DNA of 64,000 nt from Candidatus Proruminimicrobium quisquiliarum. GTDB lineage: Bacteria > Elusimicrobiota > Endomicrobiia > Endomicrobiales > Endomicrobiaceae. Positions within the stretch are counted from its first letter, which is position 1; each line of letters opens with the position of its first letter. The notes below the pieces were generated by a model. That model worked only from the letters and a program-made list of their open reading frames with translations, was not told where the DNA came from and did not search any database. Location of the stretch: positions 248,001 through 312,000 of the forward strand of contig JAHDRN010000001.1 of the NCBI GenBank assembly GCA_018433245.1. Reading direction: 5' to 3'. The translations under genes and the position numbers were made by a program. Shown here piece after piece: positions 32,537 through 41,929 of this stretch.

Positions 32537-34753
32537 ATGCCGAGGATATTGGTAAAGAAAAGAGAAGAAATAATTTCTGAATATGTGGCAAGAAAAACAA
32601 AAGTAAGAGTTTTAATAGGAAGTAAAAAAGGCAACGATATAGTAATAGCCGATAAAAACGTATCCGAACAGCACTGCGTAGTTTCTTTGGAAGCTTCCGG
32701 ACAATACTCCGTCAAAGATTTGAATACTATTGCCGGTACGCAGCTTAATTCCAGACTTATATCTGAATCGCCTCTTAAATTCGGAGATGAAATTCTGCTC
32801 GGCGACTATAAAATCGTTTTTTTAGATGATATGGCCGCAAATAAATACGACGTTGTGGTTCAGCAGTATTATCTTATAGGCATTTACGGCAAATTTTACG
32901 GCAAAAAATATTTTATAAAACAGCAGGGCGATACTTTCATCGGCAGAGAGAATCTCTCTCCCAGAGGAATTGAAAACGACATAGTCCTTTCAGGAGACAT
33001 GACTGTTTCAAAAGGCCACGCAAAAATTACGGCGCACGGCGACAAACATACAATAACCGATATAGGAAGCACAGGAGGCGTTGCGGTAAACGGCGCTAAA
33101 GTCGGACAGCTTAATACAATACAATTGTCTTTAAACGATGAAATATCAATAGGCAGAACTATTTTCAGATTTGTTGATTATTTCAGCGAGAATTACGCGC
33201 TGCCGTCAAAGCAAAAAGTAGTTATAATGAAGGTTTTTAATTATTTTCAGATTGCCGTTACGGCAATAGCTTTAATTTTAGGCTGTCTTTCAATCTGGAA
33301 CGGTTACAGCGGAATTTCAATATTAAACGATAATCAGGGCAAAGTTAATTTGTCTATAAGCCAGGAATGGAATAAAACGATGCCGTTAAGCTCGCCGGAA
33401 TCTTATGACGTAACGGCGACGCCAGTAATAGCAAGTCTTAACGGTTCGCAAAATAATGTTGCTATGCTGACAAGCTCGGGATTGCTGAATGCGTGGGATT
33501 TTAAAACCGGAGATCCGTTATGGAAACCGTTTGAAATTTATAATTCGGGCGTTGCTTCGTTGGTTTCAGCAGATATAAATAATGACGGATATGACGATAT
33601 AATATCGGTATCCGAAACGTCAATGGTTTATATTGTTGACGGACAAACCGGAAATATTATAAGAAAAGAAATACTCGGCGGCGATATTTCAAAATTAACG
33701 CCTGTTGTATGCGATTTGGATTCCGACGGTAAAAAAGATATTGTTGTTGCTTCGGAAGACGGAACGCTGCATTTTATGTATTCTCCCGGATTTGATACCA
33801 CATATGCAAAACAAACGGAATTTATAGACGGGCCGATATACGGCAGCCCTATAATAATGTCAAGAAAGAATTTTTCGCCTTTTGTCGTAATAGCCAATTA
33901 TGACAGCAAAGTTTATTTCCTTGACGGCAAAACAAGAACTAAAAAAATAGTTAATCTTTTGGAATTGTCCGGCAAGGCCCATCTTGTAGCCGGAGCTCCG
34001 GCTTTGGGCGATATAAACGGAGACGGCATTGACGAAGTTATAGTTCAGTCAAGCGTTCCCCAGTACATATCGGCGATAGACACAACAAAATTTTCCGTTA
34101 TATGGACTTATTTTGTTGAACCGACTCCGCCTGGCAATATGAAAAATACAACCCCGATAGTGGCTGATTTCAGCGGAGACAAAATCGGAGACGTCGCTTT
34201 TGTTTCGGCCAACGGCACAATTCAGATATTAAAAGGGAATACATCATTTCCTACGGGCGAATTACTTTGGAATTTTACAATACCCGGAGCCGGAAAAATT
34301 ATTTCTTCTCCGTCGGCTTATGATTTTGACAAAGACGGAATTCCTGATTTGGTCTTCGGAACGGAAGACGGGCGCATAATAATCGCAAAAAGCAATACGA
34401 AAAGGAAAGAAATAGAAATACTTGCCGATTTAAAAGCAAGCAATTCCGCAATAACCTCAACGCCGCTGATTGCGGATTTAAACGGCGATAAATATATTGA
34501 AATTTTATATACGAATGTTCAGGATGCCATTCAGGTTTTGAACACAAACTGCAAAACTTTAAAGAATTTAAAAATATGGCCGATGTTTTTATGCAACGCC
34601 GAACATAACGCAAAATTTTCTTTAAAACAGTATAAAGATAAATATGTTAAAATGTTCGGGTTTGGAGTCGTTTTGTTTATTCTTATATTGTTTTTAAAGG
34701 TCAGAGGAATTATTAAAAAAGCAAAGAAAAAAGTTAAGGTTATATATCTATGA
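32537..34753 (+). CDS. Double-FHA membrane protein with extracytoplasmic beta-propeller
   Basis: 738 residues; GGGAG upstream of the ATG. Two FHA domains face the cytoplasm: about 20-100 (VLIGSKKGNDIVIADKNVSEQHC) and 125-220 (TFIGRENL...DMTVSKGHAKITAHG...DIGSTGGVAVNG), which bind phosphothreonine. A membrane span lies at about 232-255 (FQIAVTAIALILGCLSIW). Residues about 280-690 form a propeller of FG-GAP/PQQ-like blades with DxDxDG-type Ca2+ loops (DINNDGYDDI, DLDSDGKKDIVV, DINGDGIDEVIV, DFDKDGIPDLVF, DLNGDKYIEILY). A second span lies near the end (VVLFILILFLKV). It would couple kinase output to an outside sensor or scaffold. Confidence 0.88.
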   Translation: MPRILVKKREEIISEYVARKTKVRVLIGSKKGNDIVIADKNVSEQHCVVSLEASGQYSVKDLNTIAGTQLNSRLISESPLKFGDEILLGDYKIVFLDDMAANKYDVVVQQYYLIGIYGKFYGKKYFIKQQGDTFIGRENLSPRGIENDIVLSGDMTVSKGHAKITAHGDKHTITDIGSTGGVAVNGAKVGQLNTIQLSLNDEISIGRTIFRFVDYFSENYALPSKQKVVIMKVFNYFQIAVTAIALILGCLSIWNGYSGISILNDNQGKVNLSISQEWNKTMPLSSPESYDVTATPVIASLNGSQNNVAMLTSSGLLNAWDFKTGDPLWKPFEIYNSGVASLVSADINNDGYDDIISVSETSMVYIVDGQTGNIIRKEILGGDISKLTPVVCDLDSDGKKDIVVASEDGTLHFMYSPGFDTTYAKQTEFIDGPIYGSPIIMSRKNFSPFVVIANYDSKVYFLDGKTRTKKIVNLLELSGKAHLVAGAPALGDINGDGIDEVIVQSSVPQYISAIDTTKFSVIWTYFVEPTPPGNMKNTTPIVADFSGDKIGDVAFVSANGTIQILKGNTSFPTGELLWNFTIPGAGKIISSPSAYDFDKDGIPDLVFGTEDGRIIIAKSNTKRKEIEILADLKASNSAITSTPLIADLNGDKYIEILYTNVQDAIQVLNTNCKTLKNLKIWPMFLCNAEHNAKFSLKQYKDKYVKMFGFGVVLFILILFLKVRGIIKKAKKKVKVIYL

Positions 34754-36177
34754 TTTTATTGAGCGGATACTGCACTGATAAGGGATTGTTGAGAACTGAA
34801 AATCAGGATTCTTACGGAATTTCAGAAGAAACGAATTTGTTTTTTGTATGCGACGGAATGGGCGGCGGAGTAGCGGGAGATTTTGCCAGCCGTTACGCCA
34901 GAGACATTATACTGACGGCCTATAAACGCCTTAACGACGCAGAAATTATTGACGTCGTTGACAATTATAAAGAATTTGAAATAGATATATCGCGGGCTGT
35001 TGCCGCCGTAAGACTGGCAAACAGAGGTCTTTATAACCTGCAGATAAAATATCCTCTTTTAGCCGGCATGGGAACTACTTTTACCGGCGTGGTCTTTGAA
35101 AAAGAAAAAAATTTGCTTCATATTTATAATGTCGGAGACAGCAGAATATACAGAATAAGAAACGGCAATATAAAACTTTTGACTGCAGACCATTCAAAAA
35201 TCAAAGAACTTATAGATGACGGAAAAATGACGGAAGAAGAATCAAAAACCGCGGAAATCCAAAGCATGATTACAAGAGCTCTCGGTACGGCTCCGACAGT
35301 TAAAGTTGATTATAAATCCGAAATAGTAAAATCCGGAGATATTTATGTTCTTTGTTCGGACGGGCTTAACGGAGAATTGGAAGATTATACGATAAGAGAT
35401 ATAGTTCTAACTCATAAGCCGAATGCCGTTTCAATTTCAAACGAACTTGTTTTGGCGGCAAACAATTCCGGAGGCAGGGATAATACGACAGTCATAACGT
35501 TATACGCCCAGGATGAAATTAATTTAACTTCCGTCAAAGAAGTGTATCCGCATGAAGACATAGTAACCTTTGAATCCGAAATAAGCAGGGAAACCGAAAA
35601 AGAGGATGTTTTAATTCAAAAACTTGAAAAGCAAACCGGCGTTGATATTCCGAAACTGGCAAAGAAAAAAAATATTTTTACCAGTCCGTTTTTTTTAAGC
35701 ATTTTCTTGATATTATTTGCGGTGGGAATTTTCTTTTTATATTCTCATTTTATTAATATAGAAGAGAAAAAGAGTATAGTTGAGCTTACAGGAAGTATTT
35801 CCGGCATAAATATTGAGATAAAGACTCTTGCCGATTCTAAAATTCAGGAAATACGCAAAATACACGACAGAATTTTCAGAATGCAGGTTATACAGGAATC
35901 TTTGAAAGATAAAAATTTCTTGATTCCTATGGCTAATGTTACTATAATGCTTGAAAAAGACGGACAAAATAAATTTATGGGGTTGTCAAGCGCGGCGCCG
36001 TTGGAGATTAAACTTCCGAACGCTCAGTATAAAATGACTCTGACTTATCCGGAATATAAAATTTTAGATAAAGATTTTAAATTAAAGGATTTTATATTTG
36101 TGAATTTTGAAAATTCAAGTTTTCTTTCAAATTTAACGGTTATTATGATTCCAAAAGATATAGGGGATATTTCATGA
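34750..36177 (+). CDS. PP2C-type Ser/Thr phosphatase with membrane span
   Basis: 475 residues; overlaps the FHA gene by four bases. PP2C domain at about 5-250 with metal-binding motifs FVCDGMGGGVAGD, AGMGTTFTGVVF, NVGDSRIYRI, LCSDGLNGEL and GGRDNTTVI. It should reverse phosphorylation by the linked kinase. After an acidic linker a membrane span (FFLSIFLILFAVGIFFLYSHF, about 315-335) leads to an extracytoplasmic domain of about 140 residues with a PEGA-like end (ANVTIMLEKDGQNKFMGLSSAAPLEIKLPNAQYKMTLTYPEYK). The membrane anchoring mirrors that of the kinase. Confidence 0.93.
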   Translation: MILLSGYCTDKGLLRTENQDSYGISEETNLFFVCDGMGGGVAGDFASRYARDIILTAYKRLNDAEIIDVVDNYKEFEIDISRAVAAVRLANRGLYNLQIKYPLLAGMGTTFTGVVFEKEKNLLHIYNVGDSRIYRIRNGNIKLLTADHSKIKELIDDGKMTEEESKTAEIQSMITRALGTAPTVKVDYKSEIVKSGDIYVLCSDGLNGELEDYTIRDIVLTHKPNAVSISNELVLAANNSGGRDNTTVITLYAQDEINLTSVKEVYPHEDIVTFESEISRETEKEDVLIQKLEKQTGVDIPKLAKKKNIFTSPFFLSIFLILFAVGIFFLYSHFINIEEKKSIVELTGSISGINIEIKTLADSKIQEIRKIHDRIFRMQVIQESLKDKNFLIPMANVTIMLEKDGQNKFMGLSSAAPLEIKLPNAQYKMTLTYPEYKILDKDFKLKDFIFVNFENSSFLSNLTVIMIPKDIGDIS

Positions 36178-36551
36178 ACAATAACGGACAGAGAAAGATA
36201 TTGATAATAGATGACGATAAAGTTTTTCTTGATTCAATAGGAGAGATTTTCAGAATTCATAATTTTGACGTTTTTGAGGCGCAGACGGCCGAAACCGGAT
36301 ATGAGGCTCTCGTTGATATTGTTCCTGATGTTGTTCTTTTGGATATAAATCTTCCGGATAAAAACGGTTTTGATGTTTTAAAAACAATAAGAGCAAGCAA
36401 AAATTTTTCGGATATGATAGTTATTTTGATAACCGGCGATTCGGCCGTAGACATAGACAATGCTTTTGACAGTGGAGCCGATGACTGCGTATTTAAGCCG
36501 ATAGACGTTGAAAAATTTATATTAAGGATAGAAAAATTATTAAAAAAATGA
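36174..36551 (+). CDS. Single-domain response regulator
   Basis: 125 residues, a receiver domain with no output domain. Acidic pocket D13-D15, phospho-acceptor D57 in VVLLDINLP, switch Thr in ILITGD, Lys in VFKPID. It overlaps both neighbours by four bases, so it is made in step with the PP2C phosphatase and the PorV/TPR protein. No histidine kinase is in the window. It may take its phosphate from a distant kinase and act by protein contact, linking two-component and Ser/Thr signalling. Confidence 0.92.
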   Translation: MNNNGQRKILIIDDDKVFLDSIGEIFRIHNFDVFEAQTAETGYEALVDIVPDVVLLDINLPDKNGFDVLKTIRASKNFSDMIVILITGDSAVDIDNAFDSGADDCVFKPIDVEKFILRIEKLLKK

Positions 36552-38713
36552 AAAAAATAACATTGCCGGTTTTTATATTATTGTTTGCAGTAACTGTTTT
36601 TGCTCATGCTGATTTTACAAGCGGAGATTTATCTGTATTAAACCCGGATCCTTCTTCGGAAGCGGCAGGGGCAAGCATTCTTGCCATGTCGCCTAATATT
36701 GCGGGATTTTTTAACAGTCCGGCGAATAATTTCAGGAATTTTTCAAAAGAATTTCAGGTTTCTTATATTCTTTTCGGACAAAACATACGCGGTGAAAACG
36801 CGGCATTTTTGCTGCCCGTAAAAAATATCGGCAATTTTTCATTTATGGTCTCGCATTTTGAATACGGCGATACTAATCCGAATCTGGATTTTAAAAGTTC
36901 GGTTATGTTTGCTTTGAATTATGTTTATCCTTTAGCGCAAAAATATCCGGTATACAGCGAAAAAGGAGCTGTTGGATTGACGCTAAAAGCATACCAGCTT
37001 AAAAATAAACTGCAGGATGAAAGCGATTTTATTTTATACAGCTGCGATTTAGGTCTTATTCATTCTCTTGCTTTTATTGATTCCGATTTGACCGGAGGGC
37101 TGGCTTTAAAAAATTTCGGCAACAATATTGAATTTAACGGCGTTACGCAAAAACAGGCTTACAATATTGATGCTGCGGCAAGATATTTTCTGTCAGACAA
37201 AGGAAAAGTTTCAATTATGGCGGATATGATAAAAAATTCAGAAGCCGATGAAATAGGATTTTCAGGCGGACTTGAAACTTTTCCCATATATCCTTTATCC
37301 GTAAGAATCGGATGGAGAGATTACAGGGATGATTTTAACAGAGGCGTTACGGCGGGATTTGCATTGAATTTCAGCCGTGTGAATATAGGATATGCGTTTA
37401 CCGATTTATTGGACGATAACAGCGACAAGCATACATTTACTCTGGGTTTTTATTTCGGAGCTGTTTCAGACCCCGATAAAGCATACGGGCATTATCTTGA
37501 ATATCATTTAAAAAAAGCCCGGCAGTCTTATGATGACAAGGATTATATTTCGGCAAGAAGACAGTTTGAGGATATACTTGCCATTTATCCGGACGAACCT
37601 ACAGCAAGACGCTATATAAAACTTCTGTCGGAAGATTTGGAACAGGTTGACCAAAATACAGCAGGAAATATAAATAAATATCTTGCAAAAGCCGAAGTAG
37701 CTCTTATGAAAAATAATCTTATAAAAGCGCAACAGTATTATTCAAAAGCTTTACAGATTGATAACGATAATCAGGAAGCGGCGGAGGGTCTTAAAAAAGT
37801 TGAAGACCAGATAAGAGAACGCGATATTTTTAAAAACAGAAAAAAATATGAAAAAGAAATAACGCAGTCGTGGCTTCTTGCAATGAAATATTACGATAAA
37901 GGCGATTTTATTTACGCAAAAGAAGAATTAAACAAAATAATTGAAATTGACCCGGAAAACGCCGGAGCATTGCAGTATCTTGACAACATTCAGAAAAAAA
38001 TTGACAGAGTCAACGTAATACAGTCTCACAATGTTTTTAAACAGGGTTTGGATGCTTATGAAAAAGGCGATTACGAGAGCGCATTGTCTTATTTTAACGC
38101 GGCTTACATAGCAAATCCGCAAAGAGAAGATATAAAGGAATACATCAATCAGTGCAATATCAAAATAAACGCCGCCGCGACGGTTAAAACTCAGCCGGAT
38201 TCGTTAAATGCGGCGGAAAGTTCTTCGTTGTCAGGGTCAGCCAAATCAAATAAACAAGTTAAAGAAGAAATGAAAAAATTATATAATTCGGCATTGGAAC
38301 AGTTCAGCCGTGAAAATTATCCGGAGGCTCTTAAAAAATTTGAAATTTTGAAAAATACGGCGGCGAAATATAAATTTTATGATTACCGCGAACAAACTAA
38401 TTTATATATTGCAAAATCACGTAACGCGATAGCCGACGATTTGTACAAACAGGGCGAGGATCTTGAGTTGAGAGAAGAATTTGAACAGGCGTACGCTAAA
38501 TATAAAGAGTCATTGACCTACGTCAAAAACCATAAAGACTCGCTCAAAGGCTTGCAAAAACTGAATTCAATAATAGCTCAGCAGTACTATGACCAGGGAT
38601 TAAAAGCTTTTTCTGCCGGCAACCGTGAAAACGCCATAAAACTTTTGGAAGAATCTTTAAAATACGACGGAAACAAAATAGAAGCCAAAAGAGCTTTGGA
38701 AAGAATAAAATAA
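36548..38713 (+). CDS. PorV/PorQ-like barrel fused to TPR domain
   Basis: 721 residues. Signal peptide (KKITLPVFILLFAVTVFAHA). Residues about 20-310 resemble the PorV/PorQ barrel (EAAGASILAMSPNIAGFFNSPANNF, ending VNIGYAFTDLLDDNSDKHTFTLGFYFGA). Then about 400 residues of TPR and TPR-like repeats (ARRQFEDILAIYPDEPTARRYI, AQQYYSKALQIDNDNQEAAEGL, AKEELNKIIEIDPENAGALQYL, ALSYFNAAYIANPQREDIKEYI, AIKLLEESLKYDGNKIEAKRAL). The fusion would put a TPR scaffold in the periplasm attached to an outer-membrane barrel. Last gene of the 4-nt-overlap block with the FHA, PP2C and receiver genes. Confidence 0.8.
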   Translation: MKKITLPVFILLFAVTVFAHADFTSGDLSVLNPDPSSEAAGASILAMSPNIAGFFNSPANNFRNFSKEFQVSYILFGQNIRGENAAFLLPVKNIGNFSFMVSHFEYGDTNPNLDFKSSVMFALNYVYPLAQKYPVYSEKGAVGLTLKAYQLKNKLQDESDFILYSCDLGLIHSLAFIDSDLTGGLALKNFGNNIEFNGVTQKQAYNIDAAARYFLSDKGKVSIMADMIKNSEADEIGFSGGLETFPIYPLSVRIGWRDYRDDFNRGVTAGFALNFSRVNIGYAFTDLLDDNSDKHTFTLGFYFGAVSDPDKAYGHYLEYHLKKARQSYDDKDYISARRQFEDILAIYPDEPTARRYIKLLSEDLEQVDQNTAGNINKYLAKAEVALMKNNLIKAQQYYSKALQIDNDNQEAAEGLKKVEDQIRERDIFKNRKKYEKEITQSWLLAMKYYDKGDFIYAKEELNKIIEIDPENAGALQYLDNIQKKIDRVNVIQSHNVFKQGLDAYEKGDYESALSYFNAAYIANPQREDIKEYINQCNIKINAAATVKTQPDSLNAAESSSLSGSAKSNKQVKEEMKKLYNSALEQFSRENYPEALKKFEILKNTAAKYKFYDYREQTNLYIAKSRNAIADDLYKQGEDLELREEFEQAYAKYKESLTYVKNHKDSLKGLQKLNSIIAQQYYDQGLKAFSAGNRENAIKLLEESLKYDGNKIEAKRALERIK

Positions 38714-38716
38714 AAC

Positions 38717-39712
38717 ATGGTTGAATTAAGAAAAGATCCCATATCATCCGGCTGGGTTATTGTAAATAAAAACAGAGATTTAAACTGTTTTTCAAAAACG
38801 GAAATTCATCTGCACGATGACAAACGCTGTCCTTTCTGTTCAGGAAACGAAAAATTAACGCCTCCTCAGATACTCGCTTACGATAAATCAAAAAGGAAAA
38901 CAAACGACAAAGACTGGAATATAAGGGTAATTCCGAATAATAAACCCATACTTGCCATAGAAGGTTCTTTGTTGAAAAAAGCCGAAGGCATTTTTGACAA
39001 GATGAACGGCATAGGAGCCCATGAAATAATTATAGAAACTCCTTCTCACAATAAATCGGCGCATTCATTTACGGTTGAAGAATATTCTCAGATAATTTTA
39101 ACGGTTCAGGAAAGAATAAGAGATTTAAAAAACGATTTAAGATTTGAATACATTCTTGTTTTTAAAAATTACGGTATAAATGCCGGAGAAACTATTTCAC
39201 ATTCACACTTGCAGCTTGTGGCGATGCCGGTTATTCCTAAAACCGTAAAGGAAGAGATATTATCAGGATTCAAATATTTTGAATACAAGGAAAGATGTTT
39301 ATTCTGCGATATAATATCTCAGGAAATTTCTTCCGGAACGAGAATAATAACAGAAAACGATTCTTTTATCGCTTTTGTCCCGTTTGCGTCAAGATATCCT
39401 TTTGAGGTTTGGATACTGCCAAAAGAGCATTCAAGCGATTTCAGAACTATAAACGATTACAGGTTAATAACTGAATTTTCTTCAATAAACACAAGCATTT
39501 TAAGACGTTTGCATAAAGTTTTGGATAATCCTTCGTATAATTTATTTTTACATTCTCTTCCGCTTAAAGAAAATTTTATGCAGCATTACCACTGGCATGT
39601 TGAAATAATTCCGCAGATTGTAAAAACAACCGGTTTTGAATTAGGCACAGGATTATATGTCAATCCCATTTTACCGGAAGAATCCGCAAAATTTTTAAGA
39701 GAAGCCGAATAA
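38717..39712 (+). CDS. galT: Galactose-1-phosphate uridylyltransferase
   Basis: 331 residues. Begins VELRKDPISSGWVIV, as in GalT-family enzymes, with zinc-ligand CPFCSGN (about 32-38), conserved HSHLQLVA in the middle, a second CxxC (CLFCDI) and HYHWHVEIIP near the end (HIT-type HxHxH catalytic region). It exchanges UMP between UDP-glucose and galactose-1-phosphate in the Leloir pathway. Related ADP-glucose-type enzymes share these motifs, so the nucleotide specificity is not certain. Lies three bases before glgA, implying a link to glucan metabolism. No clear Shine-Dalgarno site. Confidence 0.88.
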   Translation: MVELRKDPISSGWVIVNKNRDLNCFSKTEIHLHDDKRCPFCSGNEKLTPPQILAYDKSKRKTNDKDWNIRVIPNNKPILAIEGSLLKKAEGIFDKMNGIGAHEIIIETPSHNKSAHSFTVEEYSQIILTVQERIRDLKNDLRFEYILVFKNYGINAGETISHSHLQLVAMPVIPKTVKEEILSGFKYFEYKERCLFCDIISQEISSGTRIITENDSFIAFVPFASRYPFEVWILPKEHSSDFRTINDYRLITEFSSINTSILRRLHKVLDNPSYNLFLHSLPLKENFMQHYHWHVEIIPQIVKTTGFELGTGLYVNPILPEESAKFLREAE

Positions 39713-39714
39713 TT

Positions 39715-41193
39715 ATGAATATTTTAATGATTGCATCAGAATGCGTTCCGTATGTTAAAGTCGGCGGTCTTGCCGATGTGGTAGGAACGCTGCCTAAATA
39801 TCTGAAAAAACAGGGACACGACGTCAGAATTATAATACCCAAATACAAAACAATAGACGGCGTAAAATATAATCTTGAAACTCTTCCTTACAGATTAAGA
39901 GTAAAAGTAGGCAAAGAAGAAGAAAGTTTCAGGCTTAAAACCTGCATGCTTGACGGCGATATACCGGTTTATTTCATAGAAAATATGAGATATTTTAACA
40001 GACTCGGTATATACGGCGACGAGGCCGGAATAGGATACGGAGACAACAGAGAAAGATATATTTTCTTTTCAAAGGCCGCGATAGAATCGGTAAAAGCTTT
40101 AATGTTCAGACCGGACATAGTTCATTGCCATGACTGGCATACCGGAATAATACCGGCATATTTAAAAACAACGCATGCCGACGACGGATTTTTTTGGAGA
40201 ACTTCTTCAATATATACGATACACAATATAGCTTTTCAGGGCAGTTTTGATGCGGAAACTACGGTTCCTATGGCCGGATTTTTATGGGAAGATTATAAAA
40301 GCGACAAGCTGGAATTTTATAATACTTTCAATTTTATGAAAGCCGGGCTTGCCTATGCCGATATAATTTCAACCGTCAGTCCGACGTATGCAAACGAAAT
40401 ACAAACGCCGGCCGCCGGAAACGGAATGGAAGTCGTGCTGCAGACAAGAAAGGATGACGTTTACGGAATTTTAAACGGAATAGATTATTCTTACTGGAAT
40501 CCTCAGACTGATAAAAATTTAGCGGCAAATTATTCAAAAAATGACTTCTCAGGAAAGATATTGTGCAAAAAAGATTTGCAAAGCAGATGCGGATTTAATT
40601 TATCCGAAAATACTTTTGTCGTGGGATGCGTTTCCCGTTTTGACAATCAGAAAGGTTTTGACCTTATAATGGACGTCATAAGAAAAACGCAGCATCTTGA
40701 CATACAGTTTGCGGTTTTGGGATCAGGAGACAGGTATATAAGAGATGCAATGTTATATTTAAAAAGCATTTATCCTTCCAAAGTAAATGTTTTTAACGAT
40801 TATAACGAGGCTTTGGCTCATCAGATATATGCCGGTTCGGACGCATTTTTAATGCCGTCGTTATTTGAGCCTTGCGGTTTAAGCCAGATTATAGCGCTTG
40901 CATACGGCGCGGTGCCTATAGTAAATAAAACCGGCGGCCTTGCGGATACAATAAAGGATTTTACATCATCTTCTTCGAGCGGAAACGGTTTTGTCTTTAA
41001 TTTATATACAGGCGAAAATTTATTTGATAAAATTAATACGGCGTATAATATTTTCCGAAATAAAAATTTGTGGAGCAAGGTTGTTAAAAATGCGTTTGCA
41101 AGCAATTTTTCCTGGGATAACTCCGTAACGGAATATGAAAATATGTATAATACCGCATTAAACAGACGTATAGCGTACACCATATATAAATAA
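39715..41193 (+). CDS. glgA: Glycogen synthase (ADP-glucose, GT5)
   Basis: 492 residues, usual length. The N-terminal ADP-glucose-binding motif KVGGLADVVGTLPK is at about residue 15. Other conserved blocks are HCHDWHTGIIPAYL, TIHNIAFQG, TVSPTYANEI, GILNGIDYSYWNP, and C-terminal EPCGLSQIIALAYGAVPIVNKTGGLADTI. It extends alpha-1,4-glucan chains from ADP-glucose in the cytoplasm. It follows galT by two bases, and the pair points to storage-glucan or sugar-nucleotide metabolism within an otherwise envelope-directed operon. Confidence 0.97.
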   Translation: MNILMIASECVPYVKVGGLADVVGTLPKYLKKQGHDVRIIIPKYKTIDGVKYNLETLPYRLRVKVGKEEESFRLKTCMLDGDIPVYFIENMRYFNRLGIYGDEAGIGYGDNRERYIFFSKAAIESVKALMFRPDIVHCHDWHTGIIPAYLKTTHADDGFFWRTSSIYTIHNIAFQGSFDAETTVPMAGFLWEDYKSDKLEFYNTFNFMKAGLAYADIISTVSPTYANEIQTPAAGNGMEVVLQTRKDDVYGILNGIDYSYWNPQTDKNLAANYSKNDFSGKILCKKDLQSRCGFNLSENTFVVGCVSRFDNQKGFDLIMDVIRKTQHLDIQFAVLGSGDRYIRDAMLYLKSIYPSKVNVFNDYNEALAHQIYAGSDAFLMPSLFEPCGLSQIIALAYGAVPIVNKTGGLADTIKDFTSSSSSGNGFVFNLYTGENLFDKINTAYNIFRNKNLWSKVVKNAFASNFSWDNSVTEYENMYNTALNRRIAYTIYK

Positions 41194-41194
41194 T

Positions 41195-41929
41195 ATGAAA
41201 ATACAAAAAATTAAAATATCATTGGTTATAAAAATTCTTTTTATTTGTATCTTTACGGTTTTTGCAGCTTTGTTTATCAAATATTACAATGACATTAAAT
41301 TAGATTTAAGTCAAACTTCGCGCGAATTAAATTTCATAATATTTTTAAACGATAAAGTTGAAAGCAAAGAGGTTTTAATATCAGGCCTTGAAAGCCTTAA
41401 TTTTTTCAACGTATCCGAATACGTTGATAAAGAAAAGGCGTATCAAAAAGCCCTGGCGTTAAATCCGGAGCTGTTAAAAGATATTGAACTTGAAAGCAAA
41501 TATTATCCGGCTTACGCGGTAGCGAACGAACTTAAAATAAAAGACAGAGGGCAGTTTAACGACATAATCGTAAAAGTTTCCGGACTTGAATACGTAAGCG
41601 AAATAGGGTACGACCAAAAAGCTTTTGATTTATTTATAAAAACCGTTGAAACTCTTTCAATGTATGAAAAAATTTTTATAAATCTCGTGTTTATTGTTTT
41701 GGTTTTGTTTATAATAAAGGCTACATTGTATGTTATTTACGGTAAAGTTTTGATAACTTTAACCGAGCTGCTTTACGGAACGCTTGCGGCGTTAACAGGT
41801 TACTCCTCAATTGCTATGGTCGCGTCAATTTCAAACCGGCAGTTTTTTGTGCTTGACTGGCATATGCTGTTTGTATTAATTCCTCTCGGATGCGTCTTAT
41901 CATTTATGACAAAAGAATCAAATGTTTAA
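41195..41929 (+). CDS. ftsX: FtsX-like cell-division membrane protein
   Basis: 244 residues, shorter than typical FtsX (about 290-300). One N-terminal span (LVIKILFICIFTVFAALFIKY), a periplasmic domain of about 120 residues with the FtsX-type LNDKVESKEVLISGLESL...VSEYVDKEKAYQKAL, then three more spans (about 155-240). FtsX with the ATPase FtsE relays division signals to periplasmic EnvC and amidases. An envC-like gene follows with an 8-bp overlap, supporting the call, but no ftsE is next to it. The sequence is divergent, so the name rests partly on context. Confidence 0.7.
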   Translation: MKIQKIKISLVIKILFICIFTVFAALFIKYYNDIKLDLSQTSRELNFIIFLNDKVESKEVLISGLESLNFFNVSEYVDKEKAYQKALALNPELLKDIELESKYYPAYAVANELKIKDRGQFNDIIVKVSGLEYVSEIGYDQKAFDLFIKTVETLSMYEKIFINLVFIVLVLFIIKATLYVIYGKVLITLTELLYGTLAALTGYSSIAMVASISNRQFFVLDWHMLFVLIPLGCVLSFMTKESNV

